Shown one piece after another: positions 56,229-64,000 of a stretch of 64,000 nt of DNA. Within the stretch, counting starts at the first letter, position 1, and every line of letters starts with the position of its first letter. The notes under the pieces are model-generated. The model saw nothing but the letters and a program-made list of their open reading frames with translations, was not told the origin of the DNA and made no database searches. A program made the position numbers and the translations under genes. The stretch is from assembly GCF_904846185.1 (NCBI RefSeq), contig NZ_CAJGZQ010000012.1, positions 1 to 64,000 of the forward strand. Reading direction: 5' to 3'. This DNA comes from Psychrobacter immobilis (GTDB lineage Bacteria; Pseudomonadota; Gammaproteobacteria; Pseudomonadales; Moraxellaceae).

Positions 56229-57281
56229 ATGACTGAACCGACCGCAAAGCCACGCGCAGGAGCCAATAGCCAACAAGGCTCAGCTGTGTCCGCTAAAAAA
56301 CAAAGCAATATGAATCCAAGCAACGTCAAGCATGGTCAAAAAGACAAGGCGGGTGCGACACCTGACAAAGCGATGTTATTGGCACTGTTTACGCTGCCAG
56401 ATATTGAAGAGGCAGTTGTTAAAGAGGTCGTTAAAGTCGCCGCTGATGAGTTGTCTAATACCCATAGCGTGATGCAACAGCCTGCTACTAGCGAGATCAA
56501 TATTGCCGAGCAGCGTGTGGCACTGTATCGTACTCAGCATGAGCGTACGCGATTATTATATATGGCATCCGCTGCCACGCGACCTACTTATTTGGTACAA
56601 ACGCTCAAATCACAATTCGCAGAACATCAGCAATACTTGCTGGCACAGCAGCTTGATAAACGCGGCTTGATGGATACCGATGGATTAGAGCGTCTTTGGC
56701 AGCAGCTGCATGTGGTCGATGACATCATCGCTGATATTGTCCGTCATATGCCAGCTCAGCAGCCAGCAGGTTGGCAATTGACCACTCAGGATGGGCGAAA
56801 TCCGCTATGCTTTGCCACCGTTGGCAAATTAAAGAACAGTAAGCCTATTCGTGATCAAGGCAGTCTAAATAGCTATGTACTTGGGCACTTCGGTGTGAGT
56901 AGTTTTACCTATGACCGCGGCTATTATATTGGACATGTCGTTGGCTACTTATTCAGCTGTTATTTTTGTGCCCATCTATCTATTAGCTATGGTGTTACGG
57001 CACTTGGTTCGCAGGTTATAGCTGATTACGATTATGCCAGTCTTGAGACGCCATACATGGTTAGACTGCTACAAGGGCTGGATGGCTACTGTAAAAAACG
57101 TATTTATCAGTTGGCAGTTATCTGTGCACGATTGAGTGTCTTTGCCAGTGACAAGCGTATCGAGAGAATGCTCATTGCTGAGGTCAACGACTTCGATAAA
57201 AAACTGCAGCAGCAGCACTTAGATGTTTTGTTATTGCAAGGTTTGATGCCAGACAGTAGCGATTCTACGCCGCTTTTTTAA
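56229..57281 (+). CDS. Hypothetical protein upstream of gspF, 350 aa
   Basis: I do not recognise this protein. Residues 1-45 are disordered (Lys/Gln/Asn/Ala). The rest is helical, with LYRTQHERTRLLYMASAATRPTYLVQTLKSQF, a central block NPLCFATVGKLKNSKPIRDQGSLNSYVLGHFGV, and a hydrophobic Cys/Tyr-rich stretch YYIGHVVGYLFSCYFC. No signal peptide is seen. The hydrophobic stretch could be one membrane segment or a buried helix. Codon use is normal, so it is a resident gene. It lies 81 bp before gspF on the same strand, but a role in secretion is only suggested by position. Confidence 0.65.
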   Translation: MTEPTAKPRAGANSQQGSAVSAKKQSNMNPSNVKHGQKDKAGATPDKAMLLALFTLPDIEEAVVKEVVKVAADELSNTHSVMQQPATSEINIAEQRVALYRTQHERTRLLYMASAATRPTYLVQTLKSQFAEHQQYLLAQQLDKRGLMDTDGLERLWQQLHVVDDIIADIVRHMPAQQPAGWQLTTQDGRNPLCFATVGKLKNSKPIRDQGSLNSYVLGHFGVSSFTYDRGYYIGHVVGYLFSCYFCAHLSISYGVTALGSQVIADYDYASLETPYMVRLLQGLDGYCKKRIYQLAVICARLSVFASDKRIERMLIAEVNDFDKKLQQQHLDVLLLQGLMPDSSDSTPLF

Positions 57282-57362
57282 GCCATTAAATCTCGATAGA
57301 CCTCCTTTATAAGTCCTTGTTTATTACCTTTTCTTATTGACCACTTTAGGATATTCGCTGCT

Positions 57363-58565
57363 ATGCCCGCTTATCATTATAAAGCGTTAGATGACCATGG
57401 CAGTGTGCAAAAAGGCTTGCTCGAAGGTGATTCTGCTCGACAAGTTCGCCAGCAGCTGCGTGATAAACAATGGACGCCCGTTGAAGTCAGTGCCGTCAAT
57501 GATAGACAAAACCAGAATAAAAACCGCTATAAAAAACCGTCTGCTTACGAGTTGGCATTGCTGACCCGTCAATTGTCGGTATTATTGGCAGCGGGTATTC
57601 CGTTAGAGGAAACGCTTGCCGCCGTCGCCAAACAATCACCAAAAACCCATATTAAATCTCTCATGCTTGCCGTGCGCTCGCATGTATTAGAGGGTTTGAG
57701 CTTGGCGCGAGCATTGCAGCAAGCCGCCAGTTTTCCACCACTATATATCGCGACCATTGCGGCAGGAGAAAAGTCAGGTCACTTGGATTTAATCTTGAAC
57801 CAGTTGGCAGATTACACCGAAAACCGCTTTGCATTGCAAAAGAAAATCCAAGGCGCGATGGTTTATCCGATTGTACTGATGGTGATGGCAGTCGGCGTGA
57901 TTATGGGCTTGATGAGTTTTGTGGTGCCCAAAATTGTCAAAGTGTTTGAGCAATCTGAGCAAGCGCTACCGCTCATTACCCAAATTGTTCTTAGCCTATC
58001 TAACCTCATTACACAGTGGTGGTGGCTGATGCTGCTAGTATTGGCCGGAACGGCGTTTTTGTTTTATCGTTTCGCGCAGACGCAAGCGGGTAAGTTAGCG
58101 ATAGACAGCATCGTGCTAAGATTACCGATATTGGCGCGGTTATCAAAAGGGCTGAATGCAGCACGTTTTGCCAGTACATTGGCGATATTGGTACGCTCAG
58201 GGGTGCCGTTGATTGAGGCATTGCATATTGGTGCGGCGGTGACGACCAATTTACACATTCAAAAAACTATTATCACTGCAGCTGATAGGGTGACGGAAGG
58301 CTCAAGTTTATCGAGTCAATTAGAAAAGTCCAGTTACTTTCCGCCGATGATGGTGCAAATGATTAAAAGTGGCGAAAACTCAGGCGAGCTTGAAAACATG
58401 CTCAGCCGTGCCGCCAATATGCAGGAAGCAGAAGCCACCAACTTTATCAGTACCTTATTGTCGCTACTTGAGCCGTTGATGCTAGTGCTGATGGGCGTGG
58501 TAGTCATGATTATCGTGATGGCAGTGATGCTGCCGATTGTAAATATGAATGATCTAGCAGGATAA
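57363..58565 (+). CDS. gspF: Type II secretion inner-membrane protein GspF
   Basis: The polytopic platform protein of the type II secretion system. It opens PAYHYKALDDHGSVQKGLLEGDSARQVRQQLR. It has two GspF domains, each with the family box (LARALQQAASFPPLYIATIAAGEKSGHLD; SSLSSQLEKSSYFPPMMVQMIKSGENSGELE), and three membrane segments (about 165-190, 215-235, 370-395). The 400-residue length and the opening motif fit GspF rather than PilC. gspG follows 660 bp later. Confidence 0.94.
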   Translation: MPAYHYKALDDHGSVQKGLLEGDSARQVRQQLRDKQWTPVEVSAVNDRQNQNKNRYKKPSAYELALLTRQLSVLLAAGIPLEETLAAVAKQSPKTHIKSLMLAVRSHVLEGLSLARALQQAASFPPLYIATIAAGEKSGHLDLILNQLADYTENRFALQKKIQGAMVYPIVLMVMAVGVIMGLMSFVVPKIVKVFEQSEQALPLITQIVLSLSNLITQWWWLMLLVLAGTAFLFYRFAQTQAGKLAIDSIVLRLPILARLSKGLNAARFASTLAILVRSGVPLIEALHIGAAVTTNLHIQKTIITAADRVTEGSSLSSQLEKSSYFPPMMVQMIKSGENSGELENMLSRAANMQEAEATNFISTLLSLLEPLMLVLMGVVVMIIVMAVMLPIVNMNDLAG

Positions 58566-59226
58566 TAAATACTCAAATCTTCTGAACTTGTGTGCCTCCC
58601 GCTCACATTTTTATTGTAGCCATCTTACTAAATATTACGCTAGCTTTCTTAAGATTTGCTTACTGTTGTAGATTGTTGACTGAGCCAGGTTTTTACTAGG
58701 GTAAAGCCAGCCATCAAGCTATAGTAAGCGTCAGTCAAAAGTTATCCTTATAAATATCACTTATCATGCTGTGCTTCAATATTGATGCTTATAAAAGTCA
58801 AGGTTCATAACAATATACTTGCGGCGCTAGGGCGTGTCCTCATTTTAAAAATGGTGACAAAAATGAGATAAATGGCCGTCAAACAAGGAAAGTAGCGCAA
58901 ATAATATCGAGATATTAAGAAGCTATTTGACGATGTTTGGCAAAATTTAGCTATTTTTAGGCCATTTAGAAAGTAAACGATTGAATTGAGGACACGCCCT
59001 AGATAAAAATAAAATCATGGTTTATAGTGATAATCGTTTCAGTGCTCATTAATACGACTATCATTAATGTTAATTGAACGCCACTTTTCCTATTTACATC
59101 ACCCTGATGCCAAAAGCGATGACAAAAGCGATGACTATAATTGACAAAATTCAAGTAACTACTATGCCAACAAGTGCTATGAGTGCCAACAAGCCAGCTC
59201 CTACGAGAGCCAGTCAGCCACTGCCT
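58566..59226. other. gspF-gspG spacer containing an inverted-repeat element
   Basis: About 660 bp. The centre is the element at 58829-59000. The last ~150 bases are an open frame in phase with gspG and may encode a longer leader. Otherwise nothing seen. Confidence 0.5.
58829..59000. mobile_element. 172-bp inverted-repeat element (MITE-like), copy C
   Basis: The best-preserved copy: CTAGGGCGTGTCCTCA at the left (58827-58842) and its exact complement at the right (58987-59002). The complement of its inside matches copies A and B nearly throughout, so it is inserted in the opposite orientation. CTAG at each edge is part of the symmetry and may be a target duplication. Confidence 0.88.
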
Positions 59227-59646
59227 ATGCGTAATAAACAGTCTGGATTTACTCTGATCGAGATCATGGTCGTGATTGTAATCTTGGCAATTCTTGCAGG
59301 CTTGGTTGTCCCTAAAGTGGTGGGACAAAGTGATAAAGCTCGTGTCAAGACCACTGAAACAGCGCTTGCTACAGTATCCAACGCCCTTGATATGTATAAG
59401 GTTGATAATTCGCGCTATCCGACTACCGCACAAGGTCTAGAAGCATTAACCACACCGCCAGCAGAGGCCAAAAACTACCCAGATGGTGGTTATATCAAAG
59501 GCGGCTATCCAACAGATGGCTGGGAAAATGAGATGCAATATGTCGCCCCAGGCAGTGAAGGTCGTCCTTATGATTTATTCTCGCTGGGTGCAGATGGCCA
59601 GCAAGGCGGCGAAGGTCAAGATGCTGATCTTTATGCTCAATTATAA
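59227..59646 (+). CDS. gspG: Type II secretion major pseudopilin GspG
   Basis: The main subunit of the pseudopilus. The prepilin peptidase site is QSG^FTLIE, followed by the hydrophobic helix EIMVVIVILAILAGLVVPKVVG. The globular part has ALDMYKVDNSRYPTTAQGLEAL, GGYPTDGWENEMQYV and DLFSLGADG, with a calcium-loop-like end. The start at 59227 (MRNKQSG) gives the usual short leader. The frame is open from TTG at 59074, with ATGs at 59107, 59164 and 59179, and no start has a strong ribosome binding site. A longer leader, up to 58 residues, cannot be excluded. A perfect terminator follows. Confidence 0.93.
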   Translation: MRNKQSGFTLIEIMVVIVILAILAGLVVPKVVGQSDKARVKTTETALATVSNALDMYKVDNSRYPTTAQGLEALTTPPAEAKNYPDGGYIKGGYPTDGWENEMQYVAPGSEGRPYDLFSLGADGQQGGEGQDADLYAQL

Positions 59647-59736
59647 GTATTAGCTTGATGAGCAGTTAAAATATGGGTAGCTAACGATCCCTTACTCCAT
59701 AGTATGTTTATTGGTGACGGTCGCTCTAATGCTCTT

Positions 59737-59774
59737 AAATATCAACCAATAAGACCTTATTGGTTGATATTTTT
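59737..59774 (+). terminator. Rho-independent terminator after gspG
   Basis: AATATCAACCAATAAG and TTATTGGTTGATATT form a long near-perfect stem followed by TTTTT. Confidence 0.85.
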
Positions 59775-59909
59775 ATATCAGTAAATAAATGGCGTGGCAT
59801 TCCATAGGTAGTGTCAAACCATCCATTTTTCCAACAATCTATACGTTTGATACCAGTCATATCGCCCCGCTTATTTGTCATTAAAATCAGCCAGTAGAGG
59901 TCATTGCTC

Positions 59910-60473
59910 ATGTTTACCAACAAACTCAACTCACAAGCCGTCATTACAAATAAACGAGTCTCTAAGTTGCCTCACGCACTTGCAATCATGAGTACTTCAT
60001 TGATGATAGGGTTGTCGATGGCATCTATGAGCGCTCAAGCTGCAGGTTTGGGCGAGTTATTTGCTAATAATGGTGCCGCAAAATCGAAGTTTTTGCCTGT
60101 CGATAAAGCGTTTCAAGTTATTAGCAGCACTAAGGCCACGCCTAAGGGTACGCGCTTATCTATTAATTTTGATATTACGCCAGGTCATTATGTCTATAAA
60201 GATCAGCTTACTCTCAGTTTCCCTAAGGGCGTGAGTGCAACCCCCTTTACTTTTAGTCAGTCGCCAGTCTCCATTGACGACCCAACCTTTGGTAAGGTTC
60301 CCGTTTTTACCCAAAAAAATATGGTAGCAACCACGACTCTGACTACTAACAATGGTAAAGGCGCAAAAAATGCACCGATTGTCATTGGCTGGCAAGGCTG
60401 TGCAAAAGCTGGGCTGTGCTATCCGCCAGAGAAAATCAAAACCACGGTTGATATCGCCGTGACACGCAAATAG
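59910..60473 (+). CDS. Stand-alone DsbD alpha-domain (N-terminal) protein
   Basis: A 187-residue periplasmic protein. The signal peptide ends near 45 (SMASMSAQA), followed by one immunoglobulin-like DsbD alpha domain. The redox pair is Cys164 and Cys170 in GWQGCAKAGLCYPPE, matching the active-site cysteines of E. coli nDsbD. Most residues are identical to the N-terminal domain of the dsbD encoded 67 bp downstream, so it arose by tandem duplication. It lacks the membrane and thioredoxin domains and must receive electrons from the full DsbD or another donor. The start at 59910 has AGAGG upstream. Its client is unknown. Confidence 0.85.
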   Translation: MFTNKLNSQAVITNKRVSKLPHALAIMSTSLMIGLSMASMSAQAAGLGELFANNGAAKSKFLPVDKAFQVISSTKATPKGTRLSINFDITPGHYVYKDQLTLSFPKGVSATPFTFSQSPVSIDDPTFGKVPVFTQKNMVATTTLTTNNGKGAKNAPIVIGWQGCAKAGLCYPPEKIKTTVDIAVTRK

Positions 60474-60540
60474 ACCACAAGCCGATCGACTCAAATATTG
60501 GTAATAAATAGCATATTAGGTAATAAATAGGTAGCTCTTC

Positions 60541-62673
60541 ATGTCCATCAAGACAATAGAAAAAAAACCAGCGCTAATGGTACATCGCTCGTCCAAAAGA
60601 TCTTATCTACTAGCATTTGCGGTCTCTAGTAGCTCGTTGTTTACAGGACTGGCTGCGATGCCCATGATGACTCATGCGGCAGGGCTGGGTGATTTATTTA
60701 GCAGTGATAAAAATGCGGCACAGACGAAGTTTTTACCAGTGGACAAAGCTTTCCAAGTCAGTGATAGCAGTAAAACTACCAATAATGGCACGCGCTTAGC
60801 CATTAATTTTGACATTACGCCTGAGCATTATGTTTATAAAGACCAAATCAAACTGACGTTGCCAGCTGGTGTGACCGCCGCGCCTTTTACCTTTAGTCAA
60901 AAGCCAGTGTCAATCGATGATCCAACATTCGGAAAAGTACTGGTGTTTGACCAAGCGAATATGGTGGCTACGACGACCTTGAGCAGCAGTAATGGCAAAA
61001 GCGTCAACGATGCCGCCGTGGTGATTGGCTGGCAAGGCTGTGCCAAAGCAGGGCTATGCTATCCACCTGAAAAAATTAAAACGACGATTGATATCGCTGC
61101 TACAACGCCACAAATTGCAGGAAATAGCGCTAGTACTTCTACTCAAGAAGCTGCTAACAACAGTCTGACAGATAATGACAATACCGCCGAGTCAAGTGCA
61201 ACGGTTGCCGATAGTCTTGTAGCAGAGCAAGCGCTGACTGATGATGGGGTGATTGATTATGCCTTGTTGGATGATGAGGCTTTAGAGGGAGAGCTTGGCG
61301 CTACCAATACGATTTCTGGCGCAGATGAACAAGGCGTCGATGGCACTGCGACAAGTGAGGTTTCTGCGACAACCAACAATACTGTTGCTGGAAATAATGC
61401 CACTGATAGCGATCCTTTTGGTTTGGCTTCTCATCCTTGGTTGGCATTGGTATTATTGTTTTTAGCAGGGCTGGGTTTGGCATTGACACCATGCGTACTA
61501 CCAATGTTGCCAATCGTTGCCAATATCGTTGCCCGTGAGGAAAACCCAACGGTGAAACGCGGTGTTATTCTCACCACCAGTTACGCTATTGGCGTGGCAA
61601 CGGCTTATGGTATTCTGGGCGCAGTTATTGCCGTGTTTGGTGAATCATTAGGCATTATCGGCTGGCTACAAAACCCCATTATCCTGATTGGTTTTGCGAT
61701 TGTATTTGTCCTACTTGCACTATATATGCTGGGTGTGTTTAGTATTCGCTTACCGAGATTTATTAGTAATAAAATGCAAGGCTTGAGTCAAGCAGGGGAT
61801 AGCAAGCTGGGTAGTACGGGCGGTAGTTTAATCGCGGGTTTCTTATCTGCGCTCGTCGTATCGCCTTGTGTTTCTGCGCCATTGTTTGGGGCGCTGCTTG
61901 CCGTATCGACGATTGGTAGTCCACTACTGGGTTTTGCAGCTTTATTTATGCTGGGTTTTGGTTTATCCGCACCGCTTATCTTAATTGGTGCCACCCAAGG
62001 TAAAATTATGCCGAAGGCTGGCGCGTGGATGAACTGGGTCAAGCAAGGTTTTGCCTTATTGCTCTTTGCCGTTGCTTTATTATTAATTGAGCGCGTCTTT
62101 ATCTCACCCGTGATGCTAATGGTATGGGCGTTATGGTTTATGGTTGTAGCGATGTGGGCGTGGAGTTGGTTGGGTAAAGGTCGTATGCTGACCCAAGCAT
62201 TAGGGTTAATCGCCGGTATTTGGGCAACATGTTTAGTCATCGGCGCGGCGTTGGGTAACGATGATAGTTTGCATCCGCTGGCATCTTTGAGTGCTGCTCC
62301 GACGATGCAGACGACTGGTCAGCCAGCCCTGAGTAATACAACAGATAAAACCGTCACAACGCTGACTGAGTTAGATGCCATTATCGCCGCCAACCCTAAA
62401 GTGCTTGTCGATGTCACTGCTGAATGGTGTATCGAGTGCCGTATTATGGATAAAAACTTATTTCATAATCGTCCAGCGCAGATGCAGGATTGGCAGTTGG
62501 TGAGACTGGATATAACAGAAACTACGGACGATTCTAAAGCAATCTTAGCGCGCTATAAATTGTTTGGCCCGCCAGCATTGCTGTATTATCAAGACGGTCA
62601 GTTGACCAATCAACAAGTAGGCGAGATTGATCGTCCAGAATTTGAGCAAACGTTGACGATGCTTAATAATTGA
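60541..62673 (+). CDS. dsbD: Thiol:disulfide interchange protein DsbD
   Basis: Moves electrons from cytoplasmic thioredoxin across the inner membrane to periplasmic DsbC, DsbG and CcmG. The signal peptide (to about 46) is followed by the alpha domain with Cys167 and Cys173. A long ~100-residue Asn/Thr/Ala/Asp-rich linker (about 188-290) comes next. The eight-helix membrane domain has Cys318 (LTPCVLPML) and Cys443 (SPCVSAPLFG), and the C-terminal thioredoxin domain has CIEC (Cys630, Cys633). All six redox cysteines are present. The 710 residues compare with 565 in E. coli; the linker accounts for most of the difference. Confidence 0.95.
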   Translation: MSIKTIEKKPALMVHRSSKRSYLLAFAVSSSSLFTGLAAMPMMTHAAGLGDLFSSDKNAAQTKFLPVDKAFQVSDSSKTTNNGTRLAINFDITPEHYVYKDQIKLTLPAGVTAAPFTFSQKPVSIDDPTFGKVLVFDQANMVATTTLSSSNGKSVNDAAVVIGWQGCAKAGLCYPPEKIKTTIDIAATTPQIAGNSASTSTQEAANNSLTDNDNTAESSATVADSLVAEQALTDDGVIDYALLDDEALEGELGATNTISGADEQGVDGTATSEVSATTNNTVAGNNATDSDPFGLASHPWLALVLLFLAGLGLALTPCVLPMLPIVANIVAREENPTVKRGVILTTSYAIGVATAYGILGAVIAVFGESLGIIGWLQNPIILIGFAIVFVLLALYMLGVFSIRLPRFISNKMQGLSQAGDSKLGSTGGSLIAGFLSALVVSPCVSAPLFGALLAVSTIGSPLLGFAALFMLGFGLSAPLILIGATQGKIMPKAGAWMNWVKQGFALLLFAVALLLIERVFISPVMLMVWALWFMVVAMWAWSWLGKGRMLTQALGLIAGIWATCLVIGAALGNDDSLHPLASLSAAPTMQTTGQPALSNTTDKTVTTLTELDAIIAANPKVLVDVTAEWCIECRIMDKNLFHNRPAQMQDWQLVRLDITETTDDSKAILARYKLFGPPALLYYQDGQLTNQQVGEIDRPEFEQTLTMLNN

Positions 62674-62732
62674 TATCTTAATAACTGATACTTAATAAAA
62701 CGAATAAGTCTTTTCTAAAGGCTTAACAATAC

Positions 62733-62780
62733 AAAAGAGCCAATGTACTATTCATACAGTACGTTGGCTCTTTTATTTTT
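62733..62780 (+). terminator. Rho-independent terminator after dsbD
   Basis: AAAAGAGCCAA, one mismatch, GTACT pairs with AGTAC, one mismatch, TTGGCTCTTTT, followed by ATTTTT. The rest of the ~370-bp gap before the next gene contains its promoter and no ORF. Confidence 0.85.
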
Positions 62781-63047
62781 ATCAATGGTTACCTGACATC
62801 CTGACGCTAAGCATTTGGTTTAGCGTTGATTATTGATATTTACATTGGTATAGGGCAGCGATAACGCTAGTATAGTACACACATTTTCATTACAATAAAG
62901 CAACAATGCTGAAGGCGCATTACTCGTTGTAACTGCTCACTTCTATATCTGAATGTCATTGGGTTTATTTTAGCGATGACGCTGATGGTCATACTCATTA
63001 TCTTATATACTCTGCTGGCGATAATGTCAGTTAGATAAAGGACACTT

Positions 63048-64000
63048 ATGTTTTCCCATATCACCGCACAGCGCCGCCCTATGCCTCTTATTACCGCGCG
63101 CAAAAACACTTTATTTCAGACAAGAAAGCATTATTTGAATATTGCTGTTGGTCTAGCGCTAACCTGCTTTACCGTGCAAGTCCAAGCTGCCGATAAAACT
63201 CAGAGCGATAATGAGTTACCAGTACCGAAGGCAGCGTTTGAGTTTGAAGATTATCAGGTGTCACAGGATGCCAATACAGCTTCGCAAGATCGCCAAGTAG
63301 TCAGTAAAGAATTTATTGCTCAGCAAGCAAAATTGTTTTTTGAATGTACTCAAGTACAGACCAGTGCCGCCCGTTTGGCTTGCTTTGACAAAGTGGCTGA
63401 AGAAGGTAAAACACCCAGCTACACCACAACTAAGCAGCCAGTAGATTTGGCAAAAACCTTTCAAAGTACGCTTTCAGGTAATCCGCAAGTTGTCTTTGTA
63501 GAAGAAAAATCTACCATTGCTGGTGCTAATAATGGCACTACTGACTCAGTTGCGCGCGCGCCTGCTACTAATGAAGGTTTAGACACCGTTGGGCTAACGC
63601 AAAGAGAAGCACAAGTTTTAGAAAATGTTGGGGTCACTCAAAAAGATATCGAAAAATATACACCGCTTAGTTTATCCTATGATCTCGATAAAAACAGTGA
63701 GCGTGGGACTTGGACGGTAAGGCCATACCGACCAACCTATTTATTGCCAGTATTTTATACCTTTGACCCTAACCTAGATCCAAGCACGCCGTCACAGGAA
63801 ACGGAGTCCTTTACTTCTAATGACATACGCAATACTGAACTAAAATTTCAGTTGTCTTTGAAGACCAAAGTTGCCGAAGACTTATTCGATACCAGTGCTG
63901 ATTTGTGGTTTGGTTATACCCAAGAGTCACATTGGCAAGTTTATAACGAAGACAACTCGCGACCATTCCGTGCCACCGACTATCAGCCTGAAATATTTTT
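63048..64000 (+). CDS. pldA: Outer membrane phospholipase A (partial, runs off the window)
   Basis: The frame is open from ATG 63048 (AAAGGA upstream) to the window end, about 317 codons. A signal peptide (about 34-57, ending VQVQAA) is followed by a Cys-containing segment FFECTQVQTSAARLACFDKVAEEG. The start of the PldA beta-barrel follows: RPYRPTYLLPVFYTFDPNL, NTELKFQLSLKTKVAEDLF, LWFGYTQESHWQVYNEDNSRPFRATDYQPEIF. This closely tracks E. coli PldA. The catalytic His-Ser (NHxSNG) lies beyond the end. The N-terminal ~200 residues are much longer than in E. coli. Confidence 0.88.
   Translation, partial: MFSHITAQRRPMPLITARKNTLFQTRKHYLNIAVGLALTCFTVQVQAADKTQSDNELPVPKAAFEFEDYQVSQDANTASQDRQVVSKEFIAQQAKLFFECTQVQTSAARLACFDKVAEEGKTPSYTTTKQPVDLAKTFQSTLSGNPQVVFVEEKSTIAGANNGTTDSVARAPATNEGLDTVGLTQREAQVLENVGVTQKDIEKYTPLSLSYDLDKNSERGTWTVRPYRPTYLLPVFYTFDPNLDPSTPSQETESFTSNDIRNTELKFQLSLKTKVAEDLFDTSADLWFGYTQESHWQVYNEDNSRPFRATDYQPEIF

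Noticed and set aside
59735..59944. Minus-strand open frame of 69 codons after gspG
   Set aside because: It covers the gspG terminator and the ribosome binding site and start of the DsbD alpha-domain gene, has no ribosome binding site and no recognised motif.

Overview
The window looks like a chromosomal segment of a gammaproteobacterium of the Moraxellaceae, most probably Psychrobacter. Reasons: moderate GC with A/T-rich intergenic DNA; gene orders lptM-lysA-dapF-xerC and tusA-like/rpoH/thiS; type II secretion genes scattered as single genes; a wax ester synthase/DGAT; and proteins that read like Moraxellaceae orthologues. The genus is inferred from recalled family resemblance, not from a search.

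Layout. 0-1.3 kb: the 5' end of an IS630-type transposase reading out of the window, followed by the A/T-rich, 5'-truncated remnant of a large gene. 1.4-6.9 kb (minus strand): a small unknown gene, threonine catabolism (tdh, kbl), pdxJ, an AmiD-like lipoprotein amidase and a MOSC protein. 7.1-12.5 kb (minus): rsfS, a long nadD, pta and ackA. 13.1-17.1 kb (plus): lptM-like gene, lysA, dapF, xerC, converging on a nitrilase-family gene. 18.3-20.8 kb: rpoN and hpf. 21.0-23.4 kb (minus): thiS, DUF423 gene, rpoH, TusA-like gene. 23.9-29.6 kb: BepA-like M48 protease, yqeY and rpsU, two lipoproteins (one a cytochrome c), tsaD and crcB. 29.8-31.1 kb: an A/T-rich pocket with a SUKH (SMI1/KNR4) protein and an unknown, possibly immunity, gene. 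31.4-35.3 kb: metR and potABC. 35.8-41.0 kb: carbonic anhydrase, gloA, mscS, cytochrome c', hemF, ribA. 41.6-47.2 kb: dxs, suhB, WS/DGAT, thiG. 47.4-50.5 kb: gspE, an exported RidA-like protein, a DUF4442 protein. 50.8-53.9 kb: a two-gene McrBC-type system. 54.1-54.5 kb: tRNA-Pro(UGG), tRNA-Arg(UCU), tRNA-His(GUG) behind a near-consensus sigma70 promoter. 55-59.7 kb: an AraC regulator, an unknown gene, gspF, gspG. 59.9-64 kb: a stand-alone DsbD alpha domain, full-length dsbD, and the start of pldA, cut by the window end.

Most of the window is housekeeping: lysine and peptidoglycan precursor synthesis (lysA, dapF), acetate overflow (pta-ackA), cofactors (nadD, thiS, thiG, ribA, hemF, dxs, pdxJ), sigma factors (rpoN, rpoH), polyamine import (potABC), type II secretion (gspE, gspF, gspG) and envelope redox (dsbD). 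Accessory parts are the IS-interrupted gene at the left edge, the immunity pocket at 29.8-31.1 kb and the McrBC locus.

Two families of small non-autonomous elements are visible. One is 108 bp (two copies) and shares its ends with the IS630-type element at the left edge. The other is about 165-172 bp with long inverted ends (three full copies plus shortened or decayed ones). Several intergenic regions carry short tandem repeats with periods of 12-17 bp. I saw no rRNA genes, CRISPR arrays or prophage.
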